From Epiperipatus broadwayi (Eukaryota > Onychophora > Udeonychophora > Euonychophora > Peripatidae), in assembly GCA_028023455.1 (NCBI GenBank), contig JAQFVV010000279.1:1-64000 (forward strand): a stretch of DNA of 64,000 bases. The letters run 5' to 3'. Positions 13,308 through 24,912 of this stretch are shown here, piece by piece (position 1 is the stretch's first letter; every line of letters starts with the position of its first letter). The notes beneath the pieces are model-generated. The model ran no database searches. It had not been told where the DNA came from and saw nothing but the letters and a program-made list of their open reading frames with translations. A program made the position numbers and the translations under genes.

Positions 13308-14575
13308 TTTTCCCAATAGATATATACAATCATGACAGACAAAAATAAATCATGGCCCTTAGTTTCAGGAGGCTGTAAAGTCACCAGCCAAGGCAGCAGT
13401 TGGTGGCCAAAGGTGGAGAGTGCTAAAACTCCCGATTGTGGACCCAGGCTGCCATTTGATGACGACTTTTTATTTAGGTACTTACAACTGTTGATCACTT
13501 TCAAGTGAAGGAAGATTGCAAGAATTAGAAGAAGAAATGTCTGACATTAAATGGGACATTATTGGGCTTTGTGAAGGTAGAAGAAAACGTGAAATGACAA
13601 TTGATTTAAAAAGTAGACATGTATTCTACTATAAAGGCACAAATATTGGAAATACAAGTGGAGTAGGATTCATTATAAATAAAAAGTGGAAGAACAGCAT
13701 TGTAGAAATTAATGGTGTATTGGATAGAGTGGTAAGATTAGTTTTACAACTTAATAGCAGATAGCAAATGCAGATAATTTAGGTTTATGCCCCAACAAGT
13801 TCTCATAGTGATGAAGTTATAGAATATTTTTATATGGATGCACAAAAGGCTTTTGATCAGATTAAACAATATTTTAAAATTGTTATGGGAGACTTTAATG
13901 CTAGAATTGGTAAACAAATGAAAGATGAAAGTGCTGTAGGTAATTTTGGTTATGGTAATAAAAATGAGAGAGGACATAGACTTGTGGAGTTTGCAGAAAA
14001 ATAAAAACTTTATATTATTAATTTTTTTTTTGAGAAAAATGTTAAAAGGAAATGGACATGGAAGCATCCAAATGAAGTTACAGTAGAATTGGATTATATT
14101 TTGACTAACAGAAAATACATATTTCAAGATTGTAATGTTCTTAATAATTTTAACACAGAAAGTGATCATCGATTACTAAGATGTATGATACATGTTAATG
14201 CAAAACTAGAGAGTCAAAAATTATTAAGAAAAACAATATTTACAGTTGATATTCCTAATCTTCAGAAACATTCTAATGAATTTAAATTAGAACTTACAAA
14301 TCGGTTTAAAGTATTAGTAGATTTTTAACGTGATTCAGATTTGAATGAAATTAAAATGAAAATAACTGATACACTTATAAAAACTGCAACAAAGCTAACT
14401 GGTAGAAAAAAGCAGAAATTAAACAATAAAATTTTTACTGAGACTAGAGAATTTATGAAGAAAAGAAAGAATATGAAGATATACAAAAATGATGCATTAA
14501 AAAGGATTGAATATCACAAATTTTGTAAAGTTCAGTCATATCCAATGATGATAATATAGTATTTTGTAAAATTGG
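13308..14575 (+). pseudogene. RTE-like LINE, 5' part with AP endonuclease, 3'-truncated
   Basis: This is the 5' half of an APE-type non-LTR retrotransposon. The endonuclease nicks the target so that the partner reverse transcriptase can prime. Visible motifs are GLCEGRRKRE (from 13567), VYAPTSSHSDE (from 13783), MGDFNARIGKQ (from 13886, catalytic Asp/Asn), WTWKHPNE and LDYILTNR (from 14055), and SDHRLLRCM (from 14162, catalytic SDH). At least four in-frame stops (for example after 13761, at 14002 and at 14326) break the frame. The same sequence in the same order lies on the minus strand at 61.8-63.0 kb, starting at the same upstream point. The reverse transcriptase is missing because the copy stops near 14530-14575, where an unrelated insert begins. 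It is a dead copy. Confidence 0.85.
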
Positions 14576-15245
14576 CAGACATGTTTGTGCACTCCAGAAA
14601 AACTAGAATGTATTCGAGAGGTTGTTTTAGATCGCGCTCTGATAACTGAGGAATTTAATTAAGGCATTGACATAATGGCGATCAACAATTCCAAGAAATA
14701 TTTGCTGATTGCAAATATTTCTAGATAAGAGATGTTACCTTATTGGACAGTGTATTAATTGCTGCAGTTATCAGAAAGCTATAGAAGACTGTATAACAAC
14801 TATGCAGAGCAGTAGAGCAGTATAAGGCAGTGAGTAGTATAGAGAGTATTAGCAGCAGTATTTGAGTACAACTCCAGTAGAGATATCTCATGTCAGTGCT
14901 TGCGGTTAAGGTCCAGCACTCAGTGGAAATGTAGTTTATGGGTATAGCTGGAAAGGGCCCACAAAGAATGGGAGACCGTAGCCAGAAGAAACCATCTGGA
15001 TAGCAGCTGAATAAAGATTTGAGTTTCCAGTGGTTTTCAAGTGGAGATATTGAGAGCATTCATTGCAGAGCATTCGTAGCAGAGCATTCTTTGCAGAGCA
15101 TTCATTGCAGAGCATTTGTAGCAGAGAATTCATTGCAGAGCATTCATAGCGGAACATTCGTTGCAGAGCATTCAAGAAGAGCATCCGTTGCAAGAGAACA
15201 GCATGGGAATTGAACATTAATGAACTGTAGAGATAAAGTCTTGCA
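14576..15245. other. GC-richer unclassified insert with minisatellite
   Basis: Distinctly less AT-rich than its surroundings. It starts near TGTTTGTGCACTCC, holds an AATAAA at about 15010, and ends after GAACAGCATGGGAATTG. A poly(A) signal and a TG start would suit a solo LTR, but I cannot identify a matching end or a target duplication, so this is only one possibility. The frames on both strands arise from the repeat and show no domain. Confidence 0.4.
15053..15182. repeat. 15-bp minisatellite, about 8-9 units
   Basis: Units close to GCAGAGCATTCATT repeat with a 15-base step. Because 15 is a multiple of three, both strands stay open and give repetitive five-residue frames. These are not evidence of a gene. 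Confidence 0.85.
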
Positions 15246-15859
15246 GACTATTTGCTATTCTGATTACTTAAAAACATTGGGTCTTAATGTATATAATCAT
15301 ACATATTGATACATCAGATAATTTGTAGTTATTATCTATATTGAAATCTTTGATTTTATTAACTAACCCAAAAGAAAATTTAATAGCATATTTACAGAAG
15401 CCCAGTGATAATTTTTGCTGCCCTATAATAATAGGTTCCACTGAAATTATGTCACAATTTACTTCATTAATAATTCTATTAATTACCAAATATAAATACC
15501 ATTAAAATCTCATAGAAACTTGTCTATAAATGCCAAACTGTGAAAATTTGGTCCACTTCACCACAAACCCTGAACGTTAATGGAAGATATATTTATATAG
15601 TGATAACCATAAGAATGAAATTTTGTTTATTGTAAATGATTTTGTCTTAAAATTCGTTCTACATAATGTTTCCAAGATAAAATCATTAAGCATTTATAAG
15701 TATTCATTTTAATAATCCTGTTAATTATAAACATCTTTGTTGATATATATATATATATACAAATAAAATGTCCGTTAATTAAAAAATACTGTAATAACAA
15801 TATAATTAATAGATAGACAACTTCCATATTTCTCCATTCTTTTTTATTTCATAAATAAT
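15246..15859. other. AT-rich intergenic DNA
   Basis: I see no gene or repeat in this stretch apart from a short (TA)n near 15743. Confidence 0.5.
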
Positions 15860-16130
15860 TTCATATAAATAAAGATACAATAAAAGACAAATAACCCCCA
15901 ATATGCATTTTGTGCTGAACCAGCACTCATCACTTGGTCCAGGTCATCATCTCTCATATACATCCTTATTACATGAAGAGTATTTATGTAGAGCAAATTG
16001 TCTCATTTTTATTTTCAAGCGTCAATTTACTCCATTCCCAACTTTTACATTATCAACTTTTTGATAAACACATAATGATTATTACTAATCGTTTATTAAA
16101 CTAGAGATTAATATAATTAATAAATACAAT
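15860..16130 (-). mobile_element. Decayed A-family hammerhead repeat unit, minus strand
   Basis: The minus strand matches the A units at 46 kb and 58 kb: helix-I arm, AGTGATGAG in place of CTGATGAG, a perfect hairpin II (GTGCTGGTTCAGCAC), AAAA in place of GAAA, then TGCATATTGGGGGTTA. Two core positions (C3 and G12) are substituted, so self-cleavage is not expected. The adjacent sequence up to about 16130 follows the A unit (AATGATTATTACTAATCG, ACTAGAGATTA). Confidence 0.75.
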
Positions 16131-16840
16131 GGTAATTAAATATAATATACAATCTTTCAATCTGCAAAAGAACCTGGATGGCAGTTGAGGGACAGTTTAA
16201 TAAGTATTCCTACTCTTTTCTTTTTACAAATATGGTCACTAATTTTAATATATAAAATAATTCAATTAGCTAAATTTTCTTTTTAAATCTTTTTATTCTT
16301 TATAAATATATGGAAATAAAAATGGTTTATAAAAAACAAAACCAGATTTAAAAAGCAAAAAAAAAGTGTGTAATTGAATTATTTTATATATTTAAACAAT
16401 TATTTCAGTACTTTATTTTTATCATGTTTTGCCCAACTATATTTTCTCTTTTTCAGAATTTTTCAGGATTGTTTTTTATTTTATTTGTATAGAGCCTGTA
16501 GGAAAGGATTTGTACTAATCAAGAAGATTAATTTTTAAAAGGAATATGTATATTTTTAAAGAAAAATTTAGTTAACACCAAGAGAAAATCACATAACTTT
16601 CTCACTTACTCATAAACTTTCAAAAAAAGTTCTCTCTACTCTATTTCAGAGCCATCTATTGGAAATCTGAGTAATTAATGATCACTAGAGAATCCTACTA
16701 TATAATTCCACATTCCCAGATAAGTTAGTAAAATAAAATATGGAGTCATTGATTTTATTTTATATATATATTGTACAGGATAGAAAATCCATCCTTACTT
16801 TTTGAAGCTCTAGTGTGGTTTAAAAAAATGTCTTTGATAT
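16131..16840. other. AT-rich intergenic DNA
   Basis: I see no gene here. The GC-richer sequence that begins near 16855 belongs to the ribozyme listed next. Confidence 0.5.
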
Positions 16841-16854
16841 AGTTTTACTTAAGG

Positions 16855-16922
16855 AATATTCTAGCTCTCCACTGACGTGGGCCATAAGCCCGAAACCATG
16901 GTCTGGAGATAAGAGTGTTCTG
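16855..16922 (+). ncRNA. Hammerhead ribozyme-like RNA, type B (A9 to U)
   Basis: A compact type I hammerhead fold can be drawn directly. Inner helix I is CTCCA (16867-16871) with TGGAG (16904-16908). The first core strand is CTGACGT (16872-16878). Hairpin II is GGGC-CATAA-GCCC (16879-16891). Then come GAAA (16892-16895), helix III ACC-AT-GGT (16895-16902) and C17 at 16903, giving a GUC cleavage site between 16903 and 16904. An outer helix I of GAATA with TGTTC flanks an internal loop. Every position fits except A9, which is T. A9 is normally invariant, so activity is doubtful. Similar GTTCTAGCTC sequence at 28085 marks a second, more damaged copy. Confidence 0.75.
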
Positions 16923-19900
16923 GATAGAGATTTTAAATATTTTTCATAACCGCACTTGTTAATTACGAGCTTGTTTGAGCTATTGGTACGCTCTCTATGT
17001 GCATTTTTGTAACTACAAGCTCATTAAAAGTAATGTCACGTTATATATGACTTGATTTTTTAATTATTAAGGAATTGTAAATAAGTTGTTGGTATTATTG
17101 TTATTAATTGTTTTATTGTTATTTAGTTCAGGGTTATTTATTTATTATGATATATGCTTTGTTTTGAAATAGATCATTGTAATGGCAATATATGTATATA
17201 ATTATGAGAGTGTGTATAAAAAAATAATCGTTAGCAGTTGTATTTAAATTGCTAAATATAATTACATTGTACCTTTATTTATTTTATTTTTTTTAAATTA
17301 TAAAAGATATAGTAGTATTATTATGGTTGTTTAAATATTCAATTGGTTTGTAAATTACAACATAAATTTTTCAATGAAATATATATGTATATTTTTTATT
17401 GACATTATTTTTTTTCTTTTATTTTGTTATTTAAAAAAATATTTTAAAACTGCTAAACAATGGTGTTGAAGAATTTTTTAAAATCAGCACTTGAATATTT
17501 ACAACAATAGGAGAGAGCTGGCTATGGAACGCAGGATATCATCATCATTCTTGCTGGTTAATAAAAAAGAGGACATCACTTTCGTTAGTCATTTCTCCAA
17601 ATTTTTCTTATAAATTTCCTTACAAAAATTATTGGATTAAGGATTAATACTAAAGATGATTTGCTAAGTGCAACTTTATCATTTTGAGGCATCAGCCTCT
17701 CTACTTGTCCATCAAACAACATTGGAAACTTCGTGAAGCATAAAACCTCAAAAGTAAACCGGCATTCTTAAATAAGTTTAAAAAAATAGCTATCATAATT
17801 GTATTGATACATTTTATTATAACTTCCAAATTTCTTAATGATCCAAAAATAATATTCAACTTAACCACGTATATAATTGAATATCCAGGAAATGACTGAA
17901 ATTAATGGTTTTAACAACAAGAATCAAATTTCTTAATTTACTTGTAATATGTACATATTTTAACATCACTTCGAGCCATTTTAGGATGAATAAAATAAGT
18001 GAAAGTGCTGAAAATAACTAGCTGGTTTAAAACGACTGGACATTAAAGCAGTTAGAGGGTAACAAAAATTTATCTTATTTTTTTTTATTGTCTATTTTTT
18101 TTTTTTTTTTTGATTTTTATGTAACATTTAATATATCTTAATGAAAGAATATACAACTGATATCTTTAGAAATTAACTTACAAATGTCTTTTGAATTTTA
18201 AAATTTTAAGAATGATGAAAGTCGATTTTAGTATATATGTTTGTTTATTTATTTTAAAGACATTTTATAGCTTAAACTACATGAATATGTTGTAATTATA
18301 AATATACATAATATTTATTTTTTTGCTTTTTATTTGATTCATGTTTGCATACAGGTGTACTAAATAATAAAAGTCATTTGTCAATTTAAATTGGAAAGCA
18401 ATAAATTATATTTCATTGCATAGGAATTGTATAAATACACAAATTTATAGAACTGTATTTATAAGTAATATTGTTTAATAATTATCTTAGTTCTTCAATT
18501 ATTATTCTAACAATCTGGTTGCATTTATTCATATCCATTAAGTTTTATAAGTTAAAATATTTAATATTTTATACTTGTGTGCATTATATATATTAGTGCC
18601 AATATTTCATATGCTAGTCATTATCTTTATTTATATTTAAGTCAGTTGACTTTTAAATTTATTTGTTGGTGCAGACATTACTTATTGTTTATTGAGGTTA
18701 AAATTATAGTTATAACTTTAGTCCACTATTGTGAAGTTTTTATCTTGGTATTGTTAGTTGTAAAATCACCTTAGTATGTCAGGCCTTATTTATTACAGTT
18801 ATTATTATTACTGGATGGAGCGCATAAATTCCCCATCTGTATTGTAGTATCCATGAGTTGATAGTGCTTATATTTCCAATGATTGTAATCACATATTCCT
18901 AGGTACCTATTGTTGTTGTTTTCGGTGAGCCTCTCCATATATTTTTCTGATGCACTGAGACAAAAGGTTCAGACATCCTATTTTGCCTCAAATGTAGGTG
19001 TTATTTTGGAAGCCACCATGCTTTTGATATATTTATGTTAGTTGCATTATAGAGTCCTCTTTTGGGGTATATCACTCATGAGATTTAATTTAAATTTTCC
19101 ACCATAAGTAGGTGAGGTTGTTTGTATTGTAGTATGTAATGTCAAGATAAGTTTGCTTAAAGGATGTGATTCCTTTAGGATGCACTCAATTATGTTAGTG
19201 CTTTAAAGTATAAGAATGTCTGTGTTTTGTGCTATCATGATTTGTAATCATTCACAAACCAACCAACAATATTTTGTAATTGTAAATGTTTGAATTTATA
19301 AGCATATGGCCATTTAGTATAATCCACACATGTTATGTATATGTTATGATCATTCAGAACTTTTCCAATGTAGATGTAAATCACTTAGTTATATCTAAAT
19401 GTTTATTTAGATGATTTACATTATGTGGACATTGAATTTATATCTTATGTGTGTATAAATGACATCTAATAAATGGTTCATTCATTGAATCCATTCAATA
19501 TTGACTTAACTCAGTCATTTAGTTATTTTCTACTTTAAAGTAGTATTTAAAAAATGTATTAAAGAAATCCATCTATGATCTAAGTTACTAGTTTAATAAA
19601 ATATCTACAATTTGTTTATCTATTTGTATATTTATTTAACTTCATAACAGCTTATACAGTTCCTATGTAAATATAAATTGCAAATTATAAGTGTTACTGT
19701 TAAACCTTATACTTAAATTACATATAGAAAAACTGAGTATTTGCAAAAAAAAAAACTATTATTATGTTTCCCAAATATGTATATATGTAAATGTATGCTA
19801 TTATAAATCTAAAGTCGTGATGTTGAAATAAAGCTGTATCATTTATTTTATATAAAAGAATGATTTTGAGTTTTATTTGAGATTTATTCATTTTCTTTTT

Positions 19901-20344
19901 CTCTATTTTTAGTACATCAGTTCTACAAGCTAGCAGATATGAAAGTATTAAATTATTGGTAATTTCAATTGAATAAATATATTTTGGATTCAATAAAATT
20001 TCTTTTGTTCCGAATTATATTAGGTATATAATTAATTGTAAGTTAAATTAACCCTGAGAACTAATTAGTAATGTATTCTAGTCAATGCTCTATATTATTA
20101 AGTTTGTCATTCATTTTGAGGCAGTTTATTTTATCTTAATATGTGTATAACATGCTATTAAATAGGTATTACACTTCTTATCTGTATTATATTTATATTG
20201 AGTTGAATGATGGAATATATGTTCTTTCTTCTTGCATGGCACATGCATTTTAATATAGTTGACAAGTTACTATGAAAGCTGATTAATTTATGGGTGCCTC
20301 ATAGGTATATCTTATCTAAATATTTTCTTTATTTCTAATATAAT
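16923..20344. other. AT-rich intergenic DNA
   Basis: No gene is recognised. The stretch contains homopolymer T runs (18079-18111) and weakly structured AT-rich sequence. Frames of 60-90 codons here have no domain and look like chance. Confidence 0.5.
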
Positions 20345-20960
20345 CTATCCATTATAAATCATGCAATTTATAGATTGAATTTATAAATCTAATAATTTAA
20401 GAGATAATGTATTCCATTATAATGTTGTGCCATCATGAGTCTTATTCAATTAATGATGGTTGATTACATATAGAGTTTCAAATTGTATTTTTCATTATAA
20501 ATGCTGCTCAATAATTTTGGCCACATCATTTTTTTTTACGTATGGCATATATGACATGCTACATTGATTATCCACTGTTTATTTATCTTTCTTCATTTAT
20601 ATTGATTTACATATTTGCCATTACAATTGGCCTACCAACATTTAGGGACTTCTTATTTTAATACATTTACATTCCATTACAAATGGCACCAATGTTTGGG
20701 GGCCTTTTTTCTTCATTTAGATTGGATATTTACTTTCCATTACAATTGGCTTTCCCAATGATTGGGGCCAATTCATCTTTCTTCATATGTGTAGTACTTT
20801 CTTCATTTGAGATTACATATATGTTTACATTCCATTACAAATGGCATGCCATCATTAGGGCTTGGTTAGCTCATGACTGTTCGTGAAGAGGTGTACTATT
20901 ACAATTGATGCCACAATGTGGTTGGCATATGTTTATCGATGTTCCATTACAATATATATA
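20345..20960. repeat. Degenerate CCATTAC/CCATTATAA repeat array
   Basis: A degenerate unit around TTCCATTACAAATGGC recurs at about 20347, 20415, 20495, 20622, 20672, 20737, 20831, 20898 and 20941. Steps are 45-125 bases, most often near 65. Some units are followed by AATGTTTGGGGCC-like sequence and preceded by CTTCATTTA. The same family occurs at 33.5-33.8 kb inside the LTR-like element. Confidence 0.65.
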
Positions 20961-21016
20961 TATATATATATATTAAATAGAAATATTACAATATATATAT
21001 ATATATATATATTAAA
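20947..21016. repeat. Two tandem (TA)n-bearing units
   Basis: ATTACA, a run of TA, then TTAAATAGAAAT occurs twice in direct tandem, which looks like a recent local duplication of about 45 bp. Confidence 0.8.
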
Positions 21017-21059
21017 TAGAAATAATAGGTGATTTGCATACTTATACAAGCATGTGCTT

Positions 21060-21500
21060 TTTAAAAAAAAATCTGTGTGATTGAATTGTTAAAGAAATCC
21101 TGATGAATGCCTGATAAGTCCATTCACCTTTAAGAGCTGATTCCTTGTGATGTTGTATACCACCTGTGTCATTGATTCTAAGTTTATTTTATCCTTAGTA
21201 TTATTAATTATTCTGTTGGTGTTTGGTGGAGTTCTAAATCCTACTTTAAATTCATTATGTAATTTTTTGACAAAGTTTTTGGCATGCTAGAGATGTAATG
21301 TAAACTTAGGTGATGTTTATCTTCTTTTGGTTAGGTTTTTATAGAAGAGCTCGATTCTATTGGCAATTGTTCTATGGTTGAATCCTATACTTATAAAATT
21401 TTTGACATAGCAAGAGATGTTGTTTTTTCTCTCAGCTTCAAATTTGCATAAGTGATGGTTTTGAAACAAGAATGCTGAAAGACCCACAAATTTGTGTATT
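21060..21500 (-). pseudogene. Possible Penelope-like element remnant
   Basis: Translated on the minus strand with frame changes, this stretch gives segments resembling the linker between the reverse transcriptase and the GIY-YIG domain of Penelope-like elements. These are NLKLREKNNISCYVKN, GFNHRTIANRIELFYKNLTK, FVKKLHNEFKVGF, RTPPNTNRIINNTKDKIN and TQVVYNI, the last at the position where GIY-YIG domains begin. The order and spacing look right, but there are several frameshifts and no catalytic motif, so the call rests on general resemblance. A diverged host pseudogene or chance similarity cannot be excluded. Confidence 0.4.
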
Positions 21501-22324
21501 GCCTGATATGCATAATTTTTTTTATGTAATTAGTAATTTAATGCCATTAAAATTATACTTGAATATTCTTCATTAAATTTAAGAAAACTTTGTTTGCCTA
21601 ACTATTATAGATTATAATACATCATATAAACAACCATATTAACAACCCTAATTAATTTATTTACTTTTCCAACTTATTTCTGCTAGATTGCTGGCTATTA
21701 ATTTTTAACATATACTCTTTTTTTTTATTCACCATATTAAAGTTGATGTATAGATAACTATCTAGACAGCCTAGATTGGGTCAGAGTTCTTATTTTTTAA
21801 ACAAAAATAGTTATATCTCCAGCTGTGTTAGCTATGAACTAAAATCCTCAGCTAACAGAATAAATCTTACAGTACCATTCTGTATTTAAAATCTGTTTCA
21901 GATGGATAATGGGTAACACATTAACATTATACTTATATGTCTTTCACACACACATATGTTTTACATAAATCTATTCTAAATAAATATTTGTAGTAAGTCT
22001 TATTAATAGCAAGCATATTTTAAATGTAAGAATGAAGATTACATACTTTCTAAAAACATACAATTATATGTGGACATTATTAATTAATACAGTCCTTCTA
22101 ATATGTAATCATAAAACTATCACATTACCTAATAAATATCTTGAGTTTACTTATTTTTTTTTAGAAGCATATTGTTTCAGGTTCTCTATGTCATATACTG
22201 CATTTTAATAAGTTATAATAGATTCCAGATAATAGTGCATAATAAATCTCTATCCTATGATCAGTTTTAAGCTTCTAGTCTTTATTCGTGGACTTTAGAA
22301 TCTAATACATCTTTCTTCCAGCTA
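21501..22324. other. AT-rich intergenic DNA
   Basis: No gene or recognisable repeat is seen. Confidence 0.5.
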
Positions 22325-22381
22325 CTAACATTTATCTGACTGATGAACACTGTAAGACTGAAACTAGTCTTAGAATGTTGG
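22325..22381 (+). ncRNA. Hammerhead ribozyme-like RNA, family C, decayed hairpin II
   Basis: The type I fold is as follows. Outer helix I is AACAT with ATGTT. Inner helix I is TCTGA (22335-22339) with TTAGA (22370-22374). The core CTGATGA (22340-22346) and GAAA (22360-22363) are intact. Helix III is AC-TA-GT (22363-22368) and C17 is at 22369, giving a GUC site before 22370. Hairpin II (ACAC-TGTAA-GACT) is broken at two pairs; two base changes would explain it as a former 4-bp stem. Helix I and helix III are consistent, so this is probably a ribozyme copy with a damaged stem. Related sequence occurs at 46.66 kb and 59.25-59.67 kb. Confidence 0.65.
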
Positions 22382-22760
22382 ATAGGATAATACAGGATAG
22401 TTATTTAAGCATTACTATCTGACATTTATCATTACTTTCTAAAACTTTCAGTAAATGGAATAGGGAATGTGAAAAAGTGTGCTGTTAAATATGTAGTCAT
22501 GGTAACATTAAGTTATTTTCTCACTGTTTATATCAACCAATTACCCTCTATTTCAATACTGAATTTGCAAAAGCAAAATGAATTGAATTTGTTTTTTCTT
22601 GTTACATTTGCTATATTATAATTTTTTTAAAAATGGAGGTAAATTCATATTATTATTGCAAGGTGAACAGAGGGCACTGCATTGATATAGTCATTAAGAA
22701 AATTAATATTTACATTAGATATTTGGTTATTTATTTCTAAGAATATTCAAACAATATTAA
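22382..22760. other. AT-rich intergenic DNA
   Basis: No gene is recognised. This may include the far end of the family C unit, but I cannot define its limit. Confidence 0.4.
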
Positions 22761-23961
22761 TGCCACTCAGAGCATTCCCAGGTTGTGGATAAGGGAAGTC
22801 ACTGACAATAGGACAACATTCACTATCAGGAAGTGGTCAAGGAGATAGTGGGTGTTTACTTCTATAAAATATCACAATTCCTATGATAGCGGATGTGCAA
22901 TGGTAATTGTTGACTACCATTGAAAAGTCAATATCAAGCTGCATACTGGATCAACAACAGCATTCTTCCAAGTCAGTGGAGGATCAGTATAGGTGATAAT
23001 GGTAAAGAGGAAGTGACATATGGATGTTTACTTTATAAGATTTAGTGAGTGCATCAGCCAGCTATAGAGGCTATTGGCAGCCAAAGAAGGCAATGGGAAA
23101 TTCTTTTCCTTATAATGCCCTTGTTAATTATAAGTGTGTCTGTGAGAATTATTATGTTTGATGATGAGACCTTAGTTGTGAACAGCTTTGGTGTCTTGCC
23201 AGAAGAAGTAGACATGAGGCCATTCAGGTCATAAACCTACATATTCCTTATAAATTTAATTCACTGAGAGGAGATACATTGAGATTTGGCATGTGGAATA
23301 TTAGATCTTTGAGAAGAGATTGGAAATTTGAAAGTAGAGATGTATATGAATAATATTGATGTTATAAGATTAAAGAAAGTGAGGTGGGAAGGAAGTGGTG
23401 AAATAAGTAGTGGATATATTGTTATTTTATTCAGATGGTAATAGATGAATTAATGAATTTGGCATTGTTGTGGGGAAGGGAATTTGAATAGTGTGGCAAA
23501 TGTTGATTGTATTGATGATGAACTGACGATGATGAGAATAAATGCTAGTCCTAGGGATATGCTGACTACTAACTGTGATAATATTGAAATTTGATGAAAT
23601 ATATTAGAGAAAATTATCCAATGTGAAGGAAAAAAAAATCATGTACATTGTTAGTGGATGATTGCAATGCTGTTGTGGGAAAGGTAAGGAAAGGACAATT
23701 GTTGGAAATTATGGTATTGGAAAAAGAAATAAAAGAGGGAGTTGGATTGTACAATTTTGTTAGGAAAATGAGTTTGTGATTGGAAAAACTTGTTTTAAAA
23801 TTCATATTAGAAGATTATATACATGGAAACATTATAATATTGATTATATATTAATTCAGGATAAATAAATAAAAATGTTATTAAAGGTTTGCATGCTTTT
23901 TGCTGGTGCTGATATAAATTCTGATCATAATTTGGTTGTAGCTTTATTAAGTTAAAAAAAG

Positions 23962-24048
<87 letters not shown>
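23962..24048. repeat. (TA)n microsatellite
   Basis: About 40 TA units lie exactly at the junction between the outer LINE and the nested LINE 3' end. A second short TA tract at 24911-24976 lies at the other junction, so the nested copy probably entered a TA-rich target. Confidence 0.95.
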
Positions 24049-24051
<3 letters not shown>

Positions 24052-24912
24052 CAGTGCTGCAAGAAGTATTTTGTGGATTAAAATGGGAAACTAAAGGAAT
24101 GAAAGTAAATGGAGAGTATTTAAGTCATTTAGATTTTGCAGATGATGTAGTTGTTTTTGAAAATAATGCTTCAGAGCTGCAGGAAATGTTGCAGGAGTTA
24201 GCAGATGAAAGTAGAAAAGTAGAACTAAAGATAAATGTTAAAAAGACTAAAGTAATATTTAATCGATTTGCTCAAAATATGAAAATAAAGACTGATTATG
24301 AAGAATTAGAAGAAGTTAACAGTTACAAATACCTAGGTCAGATTATTAATACAGATGGAAACATAATGGAGGAAATTAATCATAGAATTAAACTTGGTTG
24401 GAGTGCTTTTGGTAGAAATAACTTGATACTAAAAGGAAATATGCCTATGTGTTTGAAAAGAATGGTTTTTAACAAATGTGTTTTACCAGTTCTTACTTAT
24501 GGATCTGAGACTTGGACACTTAATAGAAGAGCAATACAGAGACTTCAGACCACTCAAAGGAGTATGGAGAGATGTATGTTGGGAGTAACAAGAAGAGATC
24601 GAAAACGCAATGTATGGGTAAGACAACAAACAGGTGTTACTGACCTTATTGAAAAAATTAAAAGATTGAAATGGAGTTGGGATGGACATATTGCTAGAAG
24701 AAATGATAATAGATGGACAATTGAAATTTTAAACTGGATTCCAAGAGATTATAAAAGACCCAGAAAGAGACCACATGTGAGATGGATGGATGAAATAAGA
24801 AAATGTGCAGGGGTGTTGTGGAAAAGAGAAGATAAAGATCGGAGAAGATGGATTAAACTTGGAGAGACCTTCATCCTGCAGTGGATTGATAATGGTTGAT
24901 GATGATGATGAT
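24049..24912 (+). pseudogene. RTE-like LINE 3' end: reverse transcriptase C-terminal part, 5'-truncated
   Basis: A 281-codon open frame (24054-24899) covers the end of an RTE-like reverse transcriptase. It contains LDFADDVVVF (motif C, catalytic Asp-Asp, about residues 26-35), INVKKTKVIF (motif D), NSYKYLGQIIN (motif E), VLPVLTYGSETWTLN, a WSWDGHIARR block and KRPRKRPHVRWMDEI near the end. It is unbroken, so it is much younger than the outer LINE around it. The start is not a true start: the copy is truncated inside the polymerase. The 3' end is a short TGATGATGATGA run, typical of RTE ends. It belongs to the same family as the copies at 13.3 kb and 60.2-63.0 kb. It lacks the endonuclease, so it cannot move by itself. 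Confidence 0.9.

Noticed and set aside
13744-14169. Minus-strand 141-codon frame
   Set aside because: Antisense of the LINE endonuclease, where MGDFNARIG and SDHRLL motifs are on the plus strand.
21090-21150. CTGATGAATGCCTGATAAG as another hammerhead core
   Set aside because: No GAAA at the right spacing and no pairable hairpin II or helix I.
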